A DNA stretch of 57,393 bases. It comes from Pseudonocardiaceae bacterium (GTDB lineage: Bacteria; Actinomycetota; Actinomycetes; Mycobacteriales; Pseudonocardiaceae). Below the pieces are notes generated by a model. It made no database searches. It was not told the DNA's origin and was given only the letters and a program-made list of their open reading frames with translations. The position numbers were made by a program, and so were the translations under genes. Location: positions 1 through 57,393 of the forward strand of contig WHSY01000022.1 in the NCBI GenBank assembly GCA_009379815.1. Direction: 5' to 3'. Positions 41,650 to 48,596 of this stretch are shown piece after piece. Each line of letters starts with the position of its first letter. The stretch's first letter is position 1.

Positions 41650-43206
41650 TCACGGCGCTGTTGTCGCCGATGTGGAGACGGGGGATTCCAGTCGCTCCCC
41701 ACGTATCGCGGCATGTGGGACGACGACCCAGCACGCGCAGCCCCAGATGCATTCGCCACCCATGCCGTCGAACCGGATGGACGGTTCGCACAGCATGACG
41801 CCGAGATCGAGCAGCCAGGCGTGCATGAGAAGCTTGTCGTCCCAATCGAGGGTGTCGTACCTGTCCCGAGCCGGGACGAACACCGTCAGGTCGAGCTTGG
41901 ATGCTCTCGGTACGACGAGCGAAGCGATCGCGGGGTCCTCGGTGTCGAACGTCAGGACGTTCGGGCCGAGCAAGGTGTCGGCCACCTCGGAAATGCGACT
42001 AGCGACCGTCCCGGTGACCTTCGGGGTGTCCTGTTTCGGTCCGAACACCCGCGCCTCGGCGTACTCCGTGCGGAAGCCCTTGGTCAGCCCGAACGTGCTC
42101 ACCGACTCCGCGTCGGCGAGCTTGCGGACGGTGAGCAGGTTCAGCCATCGGTCGCTCTGCTGGCCACGGATCGCGGGATGCCACTGGTCACCCGGGACCG
42201 CTAGCCAGTTCAGCGCCTTGAGGGTCTCGTAGAGGTGCATCGAGTCGTCGCGGGCGAGGAAGTTCGCGACGCCCTCGTCGACGTAGCGGTGAGTGGCGAA
42301 CAGATCGCCGGTGAGCTGGTGCACGTCGTTCTGCGGTACGGCGAAGAAGCCACCTGTGAAGGGGTTCTTGTACAGGTCACCCCAGACCGCCATCACGCCG
42401 TTGTTCTTCTCCGCGTCGATCATGCAGTCGAGCTCGTTGATGACCGGGAAGAGCGAACCGTCGGCGAGTTCGGCAGGGTCGCCGTCGCACGGCAGCATGC
42501 CGAGTCCGACGACCCATGGCCGTCGTCCCAGCTTGATGGTGGACAGGTGCCGAGCCAGCTCGACGACGATGCCGCTGCCCACGCCGCCGGCGAGCCCGAA
42601 CGCGACGACCACGATCGGGGTGGCCGCACTCGCGTCCACGCTCTGCGCGAAGGCGTCGAGCTCACGGGTGATTTCGCGGTTCTGGTAGTACTCGGCACCG
42701 TAGATGGCCTTCGCCAAGGCGCGGGGGAAATGCTCCCCAGGTCCTGGAATCTTGACATCCGGCGGCAGCCACGGTTCGTAGTTGGGATTCCAGTAGTAGC
42801 GCGGGTACTCCATCTTGAGAAACTCGCGGTAGCGGTTGAGCGCGGTGCTGAGCTCCTCCGGGCTGGGGGCCGGCATCTCCACCGTGCGGATCTGTGCCCG
42901 CTCCGCCGGCAGGCCGGTCGCCGCAGCCCGGACCTTCGCCAGGTCGGCGTCGTGGCCGATGTCGACGGCGAGTGCACTGAACCGGGTGGACTCGTCGGCG
43001 AGGAAGTCGGTCGGCCGGTTGTTGAGCAGGCCGGCGATGATGCCCGCGCCGGCGCCGCCGAGCCCGATGACGTGCAGAGAGAACGGCCCCTCGTGCTCAC
43101 CGGCGCGGTGGACCCCTTCGTTCTGCAGCGCCTCGGTACGGGCCGTGCTCGACGCCTGGTCGTGGTCGTGGTCGTGATCGTGGGTATGGTCGGTGGCCAT
43201 TGGCAT
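41650..43206 (-). CDS. tubulin/FtsZ-fold GTPase-like protein, paralogue 1 (518 aa)
   Basis: Residues 6-16 are an alternating His/Asp tract (D-H-T-H-D-H-D-H-D-H-D), a likely metal-binding or flexible tail absent from paralogue 2. HVIGLGGAGAGIIAGLL near 45-61 matches the FtsZ glycine-rich T1 loop, and LAVDIG near 79-84 the T2 loop. VVVAFGLAGGVGSGIVVELA near 199-218 is the tubulin signature with Val for Thr. It shares with paralogue 2 the KMEYPRYYWNPNYEPWLP block, the VMAVWGDLYKNPFTGGFFA block (271-289) and the C-terminal GECIWGCACW (484-493). Having two unlike paralogues suggests hetero-oligomers, like alpha/beta tubulin or BtubA/B. It follows the formamidase gene by 31 bases. Confidence 0.88.
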   Translation of the reverse strand: MPMATDHTHDHDHDHDQASSTARTEALQNEGVHRAGEHEGPFSLHVIGLGGAGAGIIAGLLNNRPTDFLADESTRFSALAVDIGHDADLAKVRAAATGLPAERAQIRTVEMPAPSPEELSTALNRYREFLKMEYPRYYWNPNYEPWLPPDVKIPGPGEHFPRALAKAIYGAEYYQNREITRELDAFAQSVDASAATPIVVVAFGLAGGVGSGIVVELARHLSTIKLGRRPWVVGLGMLPCDGDPAELADGSLFPVINELDCMIDAEKNNGVMAVWGDLYKNPFTGGFFAVPQNDVHQLTGDLFATHRYVDEGVANFLARDDSMHLYETLKALNWLAVPGDQWHPAIRGQQSDRWLNLLTVRKLADAESVSTFGLTKGFRTEYAEARVFGPKQDTPKVTGTVASRISEVADTLLGPNVLTFDTEDPAIASLVVPRASKLDLTVFVPARDRYDTLDWDDKLLMHAWLLDLGVMLCEPSIRFDGMGGECIWGCACWVVVPHAAIRGERLESPVSTSATTAP

Positions 43207-43237
43207 GTGCCCTTCGGGCTTGTCGGGTCACGGTGGG

Positions 43238-44491
43238 TCAGGAGGTCAGCGCGCAGCTCCCGCGGTCGGCCCGCACTGGACCGGAGGCGGCGGGCCGGAT
43301 GTCGAAGTCGAAGATCGCGGTCGGGAGGTAGAGCGAGCAGCATGCGTTCGGGATGTCGACCACACCGCTGACCCGCCCCTCGATCGGCGCGGTGCCGAGC
43401 AGCAGGTAGGCCTGCTCGCCGGAGTAGCCGAACTTCTTCAGGTACTCGACCGCGTTGAGGCACGCGTTGCGGTAGGCCACCGTGGCGTCGTTGTAATAGT
43501 TGGTGTTGCTCTCGTGCTCGACCGAGATGCCGATGAACGTGACGAACTCGTCGTAGCGCGGCTCGACCCGGCCGGGAATCAACACCGGATTCGTCGTCAC
43601 TCCGTACGTCTCCATGCCGCCCTTGATCAGGTCGACGTGGAAATCGATGAACCCACCCATCTCGATCGCGCCGCAGAACGTGATCTCGCCGTCGCCCTGG
43701 CTGAAGTGCAGATCACCGCCGGAGAGCAGGGCGCCCGGCACGTGCACCGGGTAGAAGACCCGCGAGCCCCGGGTGAAGTTCTTGATGTCGTGGTTGCCGC
43801 CGTTCTCCCGCGGCGGCACGGTGCGGGCGCCGTCGCGGGCTATCACGGCCAGCCGGTCGCCGCTGGCGGTGCCGCCCAGTACTGAGGCCTCCAGCGGCGG
43901 CAGCGCCAGCGGGGGCACCCGGTCGGGGTCGGTCGCGATCAGCGCCCGCTCGCGCTCGTTCCAGCGAGCCAGCAGCTCCGCCGACGGCGCGACGCCGAAC
44001 AGCCCAGGATGGGTGATACCGGTGAACCGCACCCCCGGAATGTGCCGCGACGTCGCCTCCTGGCCGCGAAAGTCCCAGATCGCCTTGTACGCGTCGGGAA
44101 AATGATCCGTGAGGAACCCGCCCCCGTTCGCCTTGGCGAAGACCCCGGTGTAGCCCCAGCCCTGGCCGGGCGCCTCACCATACTCCTGCGGCGCCTGGCA
44201 CGGACCCAGGTCGAGGATGTCGACGATCAGCAGATCGCCCGGCTCGGCGCCCTCGACGCCAATCGGCCCGGACAGCATGTGGCAGCCGTCGAGGTCGACA
44301 TCGCGGATGTCGTTCGCCGAGTCGTTGTTACCGATCTGGGCGTCGGTCCACTCCCGGCACTCGACCCGGAACTCATCACCGGGCCGTACCCAGGCGGCCG
44401 GTGGGATGTCCGGGTGCCACCGGTTCTGGCCGGGCACCGCCTGGTCGCGCATCGACTTGTTCTGGTCGACGCTGAACACGACTTGCGGCAT
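43238..44491 (-). CDS. fmdA: formamidase/acetamidase family protein (FmdA type)
   Basis: A 417-aa protein of the FmdA/AmdA family, hydrolysing formamide or short aliphatic amides to ammonia and the acid. Typical blocks are HPDIPPAAWVRPGDEF near 26-41, NNDSANDIRDVDLDGCHMLSGPI, AEPGDLLIVDILDLGPC, the GITHPGLFGVAPS stretch, the NGGNHDIKNFTRGSRVFYPVHVPGALLSGGDLHFSQGDGE zone (metal and substrate site of the family) and GVTTNP. Length matches the ~400-aa formamidases. It is preceded by an FmdB-like gene and followed by the tubulin-like genes, so it is likely the metabolic link of the operon. Formamide itself is not proven as substrate. Confidence 0.9.
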   Translation of the reverse strand: MPQVVFSVDQNKSMRDQAVPGQNRWHPDIPPAAWVRPGDEFRVECREWTDAQIGNNDSANDIRDVDLDGCHMLSGPIGVEGAEPGDLLIVDILDLGPCQAPQEYGEAPGQGWGYTGVFAKANGGGFLTDHFPDAYKAIWDFRGQEATSRHIPGVRFTGITHPGLFGVAPSAELLARWNERERALIATDPDRVPPLALPPLEASVLGGTASGDRLAVIARDGARTVPPRENGGNHDIKNFTRGSRVFYPVHVPGALLSGGDLHFSQGDGEITFCGAIEMGGFIDFHVDLIKGGMETYGVTTNPVLIPGRVEPRYDEFVTFIGISVEHESNTNYYNDATVAYRNACLNAVEYLKKFGYSGEQAYLLLGTAPIEGRVSGVVDIPNACCSLYLPTAIFDFDIRPAASGPVRADRGSCALTS

Positions 44492-44512
44492 GGCTAGACC
44501 TCCAGGAGCGGG

Positions 44513-44794
44513 TTAGGAACGGGGCAGGCGCAAGTGCCGGGGATCTCTGGTGATCGGGGTGGCCCGAGAGCAGGGCGGCACGACGGTCACTACCTCGGGG
44601 GCGTCGGCGCTGCGTTCCGCCGAGGTCAGCGCTCCGCGGACCGCGGCCGGGGTCCGGCGCAGCGCGGGGGCGACGAACACTGCGGACGCGGCCCGGCCAC
44701 ACCACGGACACGGCTCCCGTCCGTTTCGGTCAGCGATCGCCCGGCGAACGTCGAAGGTGCCGTCCTCGGTGCATCGGTAGGTGTAAGTGGGCAC
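44513..44794 (-). CDS. fmdB: FmdB-like zinc-ribbon protein
   Basis: A 93-aa protein starting MPTYTYRCTEDGTFDVRRAI, the hallmark opening of the FmdB family (usually MPTYEYRC-xx-CG). The second CPWCG pair near 34-38 is intact, but the first knuckle has Asp where the second Cys should be, so only three of the four zinc cysteines remain. FmdB family proteins accompany formamidase operons and are thought to be regulatory. It starts at a GTG with no ribosome-binding site, a few bases after a promoter-like sequence, so its mRNA may be leaderless. It lies 21 bases ahead of fmdA. Confidence 0.82.
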   Translation of the reverse strand: MPTYTYRCTEDGTFDVRRAIADRNGREPCPWCGRAASAVFVAPALRRTPAAVRGALTSAERSADAPEVVTVVPPCSRATPITRDPRHLRLPRS

Positions 44795-44803
44795 GGCGAC
44801 AAC

Positions 44804-44831
44804 CCATTACTGTCGAATCGAATACTGTCAA
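44804..44831 (-). promoter_or_regulatory. candidate promoter of the fmdB-fmdA-tubulin-like operon
   Basis: On the minus strand TTGACA (44831-44826) is followed after 16 bases by TAATGG (44809-44804), a fair -10. A transcript would start about seven bases on, at or just before the GTG of the FmdB-like gene (44794), which has no Shine-Dalgarno sequence. The patch is much more AT-rich than its surroundings. Confidence 0.5.
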
Positions 44832-44842
44832 TCAGAAGTATT
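44821..44842. promoter_or_regulatory. inverted repeat overlapping the -35 region
   Basis: AATACT (44821-44826) and AGTATT (44837-44842) form a perfect 6-bp dyad with a 10-base spacer, overlapping the TTGACA of the candidate promoter. A good candidate operator for the MarR protein or the sigma-like protein, by position only. Confidence 0.45.
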
Positions 44843-44861
44843 GACCGATGCCGAGGGACCG

Positions 44862-45968
44862 TCAAGCCCCCGCCGTCAGCGCTGCGAGCACGTCGAACTC
44901 GAGCCCGTCTGCTCGCGCGAGGTAGATCCGCTGGATCAAGTGGTTGGACTGCATGCGCACCGAGCCACGCGGCCCGTCGTAGGCGAGCGAGTCTGCGGCG
45001 CCGCACATCCGGGGCAACTCGAGCCTGCCTGCCTGCTCCGCGAGTCGGGAGAGCAGGGTCACCCCCTCGTAGCACGACTCCCCCAATGAGTTCAGCATCG
45101 GTGCGTTCGCCCCGAACCGGCGGCTGTAGCGGAGCCCGAAGTCAAGGCTGTCGGCGGTCGCCAGGGTCTCGAAGTACCCGGCCGCGGCGTAGAGGTCCCT
45201 CGTGCTGATCGCACCGGTGCCCAGCAGGATGTTCTCGTCCATCAGCGGGCTGAGCCGGACACAGACCTCGTCCAGCCCCTTCTTTCTGAAATCCCGGTTG
45301 AACCGCACCGCGTCCGAGCCGACGAGGAACATCAGCACGCCCTGCGCCCGGCTTCGCTCGACCCGCCGCAGCGAGGGTCCGAAGTCTTCGGTGCCCAGCG
45401 TGACGAACACCTCGTCGCGAATCTCCGCCCCGCAGTCCGCAGCATGACGGCGCACCGCCCGGGCCGAGGCCCGCGGCCACACGTAGTCGTCCCCGACGAT
45501 GAACCAGCTCCGCACGCCGAGCTCGGCGGCCATCCACCGCATCGCCGGCAAGACTTGGCGCGACGGGGTCTCTCCGGTCAGGAACACGCCGGGGGTGCGC
45601 TCGCCGCCCTCGTAGAGCGGGGTGTAGACGTAGGGCACGCGGTCCACGGTCTTCGGGGCGACCGCCTCGCGGACCGCCGAGATGTGCCAGCCGGTGACGG
45701 CTTGGACGCTCCCCATAGAGATCAGCGAGTCGACCTCGGCTGCGACCACCTCCGGGGCCTGGCCGCCGTCCACCGCCCGCAGTCGCACCTCCCGCCCGAG
45801 CACACCATGTTCGGCGTTCAGCTCGTCGACGGCGAGCTGACCGCACGCCTCACAAGACGGGCCGAACATCCCGGCTGGACCGCTGAGCGGCACGACGAAC
45901 GCGACGTCGAGCACCTCCGCGGTCACGGCGACATCGCTGAGCGGCGCCGGCAACACACGCTGTAACAT
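44862..45968 (-). CDS. AmiC-like cytoplasmic amide-binding (type I periplasmic-binding fold) protein
   Basis: A 368-aa ligand-binding protein of the Leu/Ile/Val-binding fold: VAFVVPLSGPAGMFGPSCEACGQLAVDELN near 19-48, TGETPSRQVLPAMRWMAAE, SWFIVGDDYVWPRASARAV and GTEDFGPSLRRV. This fits the amide/urea group (AmiC, FmdD, UrtA). With its start at ATG 45968 there is no signal peptide, so it is likely a cytoplasmic sensor like Pseudomonas AmiC rather than a transport protein. AmiC works with the antiterminator AmiR; no AmiR-like gene is seen here, but a sigma-like gene lies in the operon. It diverges from the MarR gene. Confidence 0.83.
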   Translation of the reverse strand: MLQRVLPAPLSDVAVTAEVLDVAFVVPLSGPAGMFGPSCEACGQLAVDELNAEHGVLGREVRLRAVDGGQAPEVVAAEVDSLISMGSVQAVTGWHISAVREAVAPKTVDRVPYVYTPLYEGGERTPGVFLTGETPSRQVLPAMRWMAAELGVRSWFIVGDDYVWPRASARAVRRHAADCGAEIRDEVFVTLGTEDFGPSLRRVERSRAQGVLMFLVGSDAVRFNRDFRKKGLDEVCVRLSPLMDENILLGTGAISTRDLYAAAGYFETLATADSLDFGLRYSRRFGANAPMLNSLGESCYEGVTLLSRLAEQAGRLELPRMCGAADSLAYDGPRGSVRMQSNHLIQRIYLARADGLEFDVLAALTAGA

Positions 45969-46007
45969 ACGGTAGTTTCGTTCGGAAGTGTTTGGAATGA
46001 CGGTAGT
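45969..46007. promoter_or_regulatory. direct repeats in the AmiC-like/MarR divergent region
   Basis: ACGGTAGT occurs at 45969-45976 and 46000-46007, 31 bases apart (about three helical turns), in the 59-base gap between divergent genes. Candidate regulator half-sites. The MarR start follows GGAGGTGCA. Confidence 0.35.
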
Positions 46008-46027
46008 CGTGCAGGTATGGAGGTGCA

Positions 46028-46453
46028 ATGCTCCAGGTGCAGGAGGCTCGGCTAGTTGACTTGGTCAGCCACGCCGAACGGCGGCTCGCCCGCCGCATCG
46101 AGCGGGTGTTGGAGTCCCGCGAGCTCAGCCTCGACCAATGGCGGGTGCTGTGCTGTCTGGCCGAGGGGGAGGGCCACCCCATGTCCGAGATCGCCGACTA
46201 CGCGATGGTGCCGGCCCCTACGCTGACCAAGATCGTAGACCGGCTGATCGACCGCAGCCTCGTCTATCGCCGGGTCGACGACGCCGACCGCCGACGGATA
46301 CTGGTGTTCCTCGCCGCACGCGGCCGTCAGGTGCACCGCCGGCTATCCGCCGAGGTGGTCCGCGAGGAGCAGGCCATCGTGGAGCAAATCGGGACCGACG
46401 ACACCGAAGGGTTCCTCGCCCTCCTCGACCGGATCGTGGGACGGCTGGGCTGA
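46028..46453 (+). CDS. MarR family transcriptional regulator
   Basis: A 141-aa winged-helix repressor. LSLDQWRVLCCLAEGEGHPMSEIADYAMVPAPTLTKIVDRL near 38-78 is the DNA-binding helix-turn-helix, followed by the wing VYRRVDDADRRRILVFL. N- and C-terminal helices form the dimer. MarR proteins are released from DNA by small aromatic or metabolic ligands. It diverges from the AmiC-like sensor gene and probably controls it and the formamidase/tubulin-like operon. The ribosome-binding site GGAGG lies just ahead of the ATG. Confidence 0.9.
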   Translation: MLQVQEARLVDLVSHAERRLARRIERVLESRELSLDQWRVLCCLAEGEGHPMSEIADYAMVPAPTLTKIVDRLIDRSLVYRRVDDADRRRILVFLAARGRQVHRRLSAEVVREEQAIVEQIGTDDTEGFLALLDRIVGRLG

Positions 46454-46517
46454 CAAGCCGCGGCTGCATCAACTCCATGCTGTCGCGCCGTTCCGGGTCC
46501 CGCACCCCGGGGCGGGG

Positions 46518-46970
46518 TCATCGGTGTCTCCTTCGGTCGTGTTTCGAGATCATTCGAGCGAGCGACCGCGTTGCCACAGTGCCCCCTGCGACAGCGGCCA
46601 GCGCGACGAGCGGAGTCGCCACGACGTAGGCGATCGCTGGGCCAGCGTGACCCGTCTGCAGCATCGTCAGGGCCTCAACGCTGTAGGTGGAGAAGGTGGT
46701 GTATCCCCCGAGCACACCGACACCGAGGAACGGGCGGACCAGCCGATGCGGGTGGGGTCGCTCCGCGATGAGCACCATCAGCACGCCGATCAGCAGACAT
46801 CCGGATGCGTTGATGGTCAGCGTTGACCAGGGCAATCCGCCCGACGGGTTCGCCAGGGCGACACCCAGCCCGTATCGGACCTCCGCTCCGAGGACGCCCC
46901 CTACCGCGACCGCGCCGAGCACATCCGACGAGCACCTCCGCGGGTTCGAACCGGAACCACCCTCGCTCAT
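46518..46970 (-). CDS. crcB: CrcB/Fluc fluoride channel
   Basis: A 150-aa membrane protein with four hydrophobic helices. The Fluc hallmarks are GAVLGAEVRYGL-like GGVLGAEVRYGLG near 24-36, TLTINASGCLLIGVLM (the Asn on the fluoride path) near 50-65, and LGVGVLGGYTTFSTYSVEAL near 84-103 (the central sodium site and Phe-box). Fluc works as an antiparallel dimer that lets fluoride leave the cell. The ATG at 46970 is chosen because the frame upstream of it is not CrcB-like. It diverges from the ArsR gene. No fluoride riboswitch consensus is seen upstream. Many actinobacteria carry two copies; here only one is visible. Confidence 0.9.
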   Translation of the reverse strand: MSEGGSGSNPRRCSSDVLGAVAVGGVLGAEVRYGLGVALANPSGGLPWSTLTINASGCLLIGVLMVLIAERPHPHRLVRPFLGVGVLGGYTTFSTYSVEALTMLQTGHAGPAIAYVVATPLVALAAVAGGTVATRSLARMISKHDRRRHR

Positions 46971-46990
46971 CGCTCCCACTATCGCCGGCC

Positions 46991-47025
46991 GATCCTTCCG
47001 TCCGCGCGCAGCGGCCGGAAGGATC
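46991..47025. promoter_or_regulatory. 10-bp inverted repeat between crcB and the ArsR gene
   Basis: GATCCTTCCG (46991-47000) and CGGAAGGATC (47016-47025) are perfect complements with a 15-base loop, in the 108-base divergent gap. It could be an operator, or a leader hairpin for crcB (21 bases before its ATG). No run of T follows, so a terminator is unlikely. Confidence 0.4.
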
Positions 47026-47078
47026 ACCCCGGCGCTGACCTCCGACGGCACCGCATTTGATGGCCTAACATCGACACC

Positions 47079-47528
47079 GTGCACCAGGTCCCGTCGACGT
47101 ACCGGAGTACGCGGGTTATCGACCCCGACCAGGTGTGCGACGCCACCGCCGTGCTGGCCGACGGCCCGCAACTGCAGCAGGCCGCCGCGGTGCTCGACGC
47201 GCTCGGCGACATCCACCGGCTCAGCCTGTTGCTCGCCCTGCACCACGCCGGCGACCTGTGTGTCTCCGACCTCGCCGTCGCCATCGGGATGAGCGACAGC
47301 GCCGTGTCGCACGCGCTGCGACTACTGCGGGCCCACGGCATAGTAACCGCCCACCGCGAGGGCCGCTTCGTCCGGTATCGAGTCGCGGACTGGCTGACGG
47401 CACGGGTCCTCGACGTGATCTCCGAAGGCGTCGTCGGCGAGCTCGAGCTGCACACGCACGGGTTCGTGGACACCCCGCCCGTCGGCGACGCTGCGACCCG
47501 TGGGACCGGCTCGGGCAAGAACGATTGA
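47079..47528 (+). CDS. ArsR/SmtB family metal-responsive repressor
   Basis: A 149-aa winged-helix repressor. Helix-turn-helix [29 protein letters not shown] near 64-92 contains the alpha-3 metal-box position (DLCVSDLA, where ELCVCDL is classical; only one Cys remains). The wing is [13 protein letters not shown]. His residues near the C-terminus (ELHTHGF) could be alpha-5/C-terminal ligands as in nickel/cobalt sensors NmtR and KmtR. It is encoded 76 bases ahead of cbiM and likely represses the cobalt/nickel importer. The start is a GTG; an alternative later start is possible because the first 25 residues are poorly conserved-looking. Confidence 0.85.
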   Translation: MHQVPSTYRSTRVIDPDQVCDATAVLADGPQLQQAAAVLDALGDIHRLSLLLALHHAGDLCVSDLAVAIGMSDSAVSHALRLLRAHGIVTAHREGRFVRYRVADWLTARVLDVISEGVVGELELHTHGFVDTPPVGDAATRGTGSGKND

Positions 47529-47540
47529 GCGGTTGTTCAA
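47525..47540. promoter_or_regulatory. candidate metal-repressor operator ahead of cbiM
   Basis: TTGA-GCGGTTGT-TCAA is a dyad with 4-bp arms. It overlaps the ArsR stop codon and precedes cbiM by 64 bases. ArsR-family operators are AT-rich dyads of this general size. The 76-base gap is too short for a cobalamin riboswitch. Confidence 0.3.
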
Positions 47541-47604
47541 CCTTGCAGTTCATTCCCTCGAGATCGTAGAGTTCCGGCGAGGCACCCGGACCCGGGGAAC
47601 ATCC

Positions 47605-48291
47605 ATGCACATCGCCGAGGGCTACCTCCCTCCGCTCCACGCCGCGGCGTGGACTGTGGCGGCCGCGCCGTTCGTGGTCTACGGCGCCCGCGCTGTCGTC
47701 CGCCAGGTCCGCGCCGACCCCGACACGAAGCTACTGCTCGGCGCGGCCGGGGCGTTCACCTTCGTGCTCTCGGCATTGAAGATCCCCTCGGTCACGGGCT
47801 CCTGCTCGCACCCCACCGGCACCGGCCTCGGCGCGGTGCTGTTCCGACCACCGGTGATGGCGCTCCTCGGCACGGTCGTGCTCGGCTTCCAGGCGCTGCT
47901 GCTCGCCCACGGCGGGCTCACCACCCTGGGGGCCAACGCATTCTCCATGGCCATCGTCGGCCCGTGGGTCGCGTTCGGTGTGTATGCACTCACCCGTCGC
48001 ATGGGCGGGGGGCTGTTGCCCGCGGTGTTCCTGGCCGCGGCCTTGGGCGACCTCGCCACGTACTGCGTCACCAGCGTGCAACTCGCCCTCGCCTTCCCCG
48101 ACGCGGCGACCGGCGTACTCGGCTCGGTGTTGAAGTTCGGCTCGATCTTCGCGCTCACCCAGATCCCACTCGCGATCAGTGAGGGCCTGCTCACAGTGCT
48201 GGTCATGCGCCTGCTCGTGCGGATCAGCCCGACCGAGCTCACCCGGCTCCGCGTGCTGCGCCCCGCCACGCCCGCGGAGGCCGCCCCATGA
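47605..48291 (+). CDS. cbiM: CbiM-type cobalt/nickel ECF transporter substrate-specific component
   Basis: A 228-aa membrane protein. It starts [16 protein letters not shown]; in CbiM/NikM the free N-terminal Met-His inserts into the protein to bind the metal, so this start is nearly certain. Other family blocks are [26 protein letters not shown] near 67-92 (metal-site His in SCSHPTG), [23 protein letters not shown] near 99-121 and the final TEL/RL region. It has about six hydrophobic helices. It is first of the cbiMNQO operon and overlaps cbiN by four bases (ATGA). CbiMN pairs usually carry cobalt; nickel cannot be excluded, and the upstream ArsR sensor gives no decision. Confidence 0.94.
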   Translation: MHIAEGYLPPLHAAAWTVAAAPFVVYGARAVVRQVRADPDTKLLLGAAGAFTFVLSALKIPSVTGSCSHPTGTGLGAVLFRPPVMALLGTVVLGFQALLLAHGGLTTLGANAFSMAIVGPWVAFGVYALTRRMGGGLLPAVFLAAALGDLATYCVTSVQLALAFPDAATGVLGSVLKFGSIFALTQIPLAISEGLLTVLVMRLLVRISPTELTRLRVLRPATPAEAAP

Positions 48292-48596
48292 AGCGCGCCA
48301 CGCTCCTCGCCTGGCTGACCGGGCTCGCGGTCATCGCCCTGGCCGTGCTCCCGCTGATGCTCGTCGACGGCGACTTCGGCGGGTCGGACGGGGTCGCGAC
48401 CGAGCGGATCGATGCGGACCACCCCAACTACCAGCCGTGGGCCGCCCCACTGTTCGACCCACCAGCCGAGGTGAGCACCGGGCTGTTCGCGATGCAGGCC
48501 GCACTCGGTGCGGGTTTCCTCGGCTACTACGTCGGGGTGGCAACGACCAAGCGCCGTCTCGCCGGGGGGCCTGACCCGGCCCCGGATGAGGATTGA
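48288..48596 (+). CDS. cbiN: CbiN, small accessory component of the cobalt ECF transporter
   Basis: A 102-aa membrane protein with two hydrophobic helices ([20 protein letters not shown] and [20 protein letters not shown]). The extracytoplasmic loop between them contains [22 protein letters not shown], the usual CbiN pattern GADGxA...I...P-Y-PW. CbiN induces metal loading of CbiM. Overlaps: four bases with cbiM (ATGA) and one base with cbiQ (TGATG). Length is normal. Confidence 0.92.
   Translation: MKRATLLAWLTGLAVIALAVLPLMLVDGDFGGSDGVATERIDADHPNYQPWAAPLFDPPAEVSTGLFAMQAALGAGFLGYYVGVATTKRRLAGGPDPAPDED

Noticed and set aside
39645-43206. Plasmid-partition TubZ/TubR system
   Set aside because: No TubR-like gene or iteron-type centromere repeats; the genes sit in a metabolic operon and are larger than TubZ with different conserved blocks.
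46971-47078. Fluoride riboswitch ahead of crcB
   Set aside because: The expected conserved core (GG-GAUGG ... CUGAUG) is not seen on the minus strand; only a simple 10-bp hairpin is present.
47529-47604. Cobalamin riboswitch ahead of cbiM
   Set aside because: The gap is only 76 bases and contains no B12-box-like sequence.
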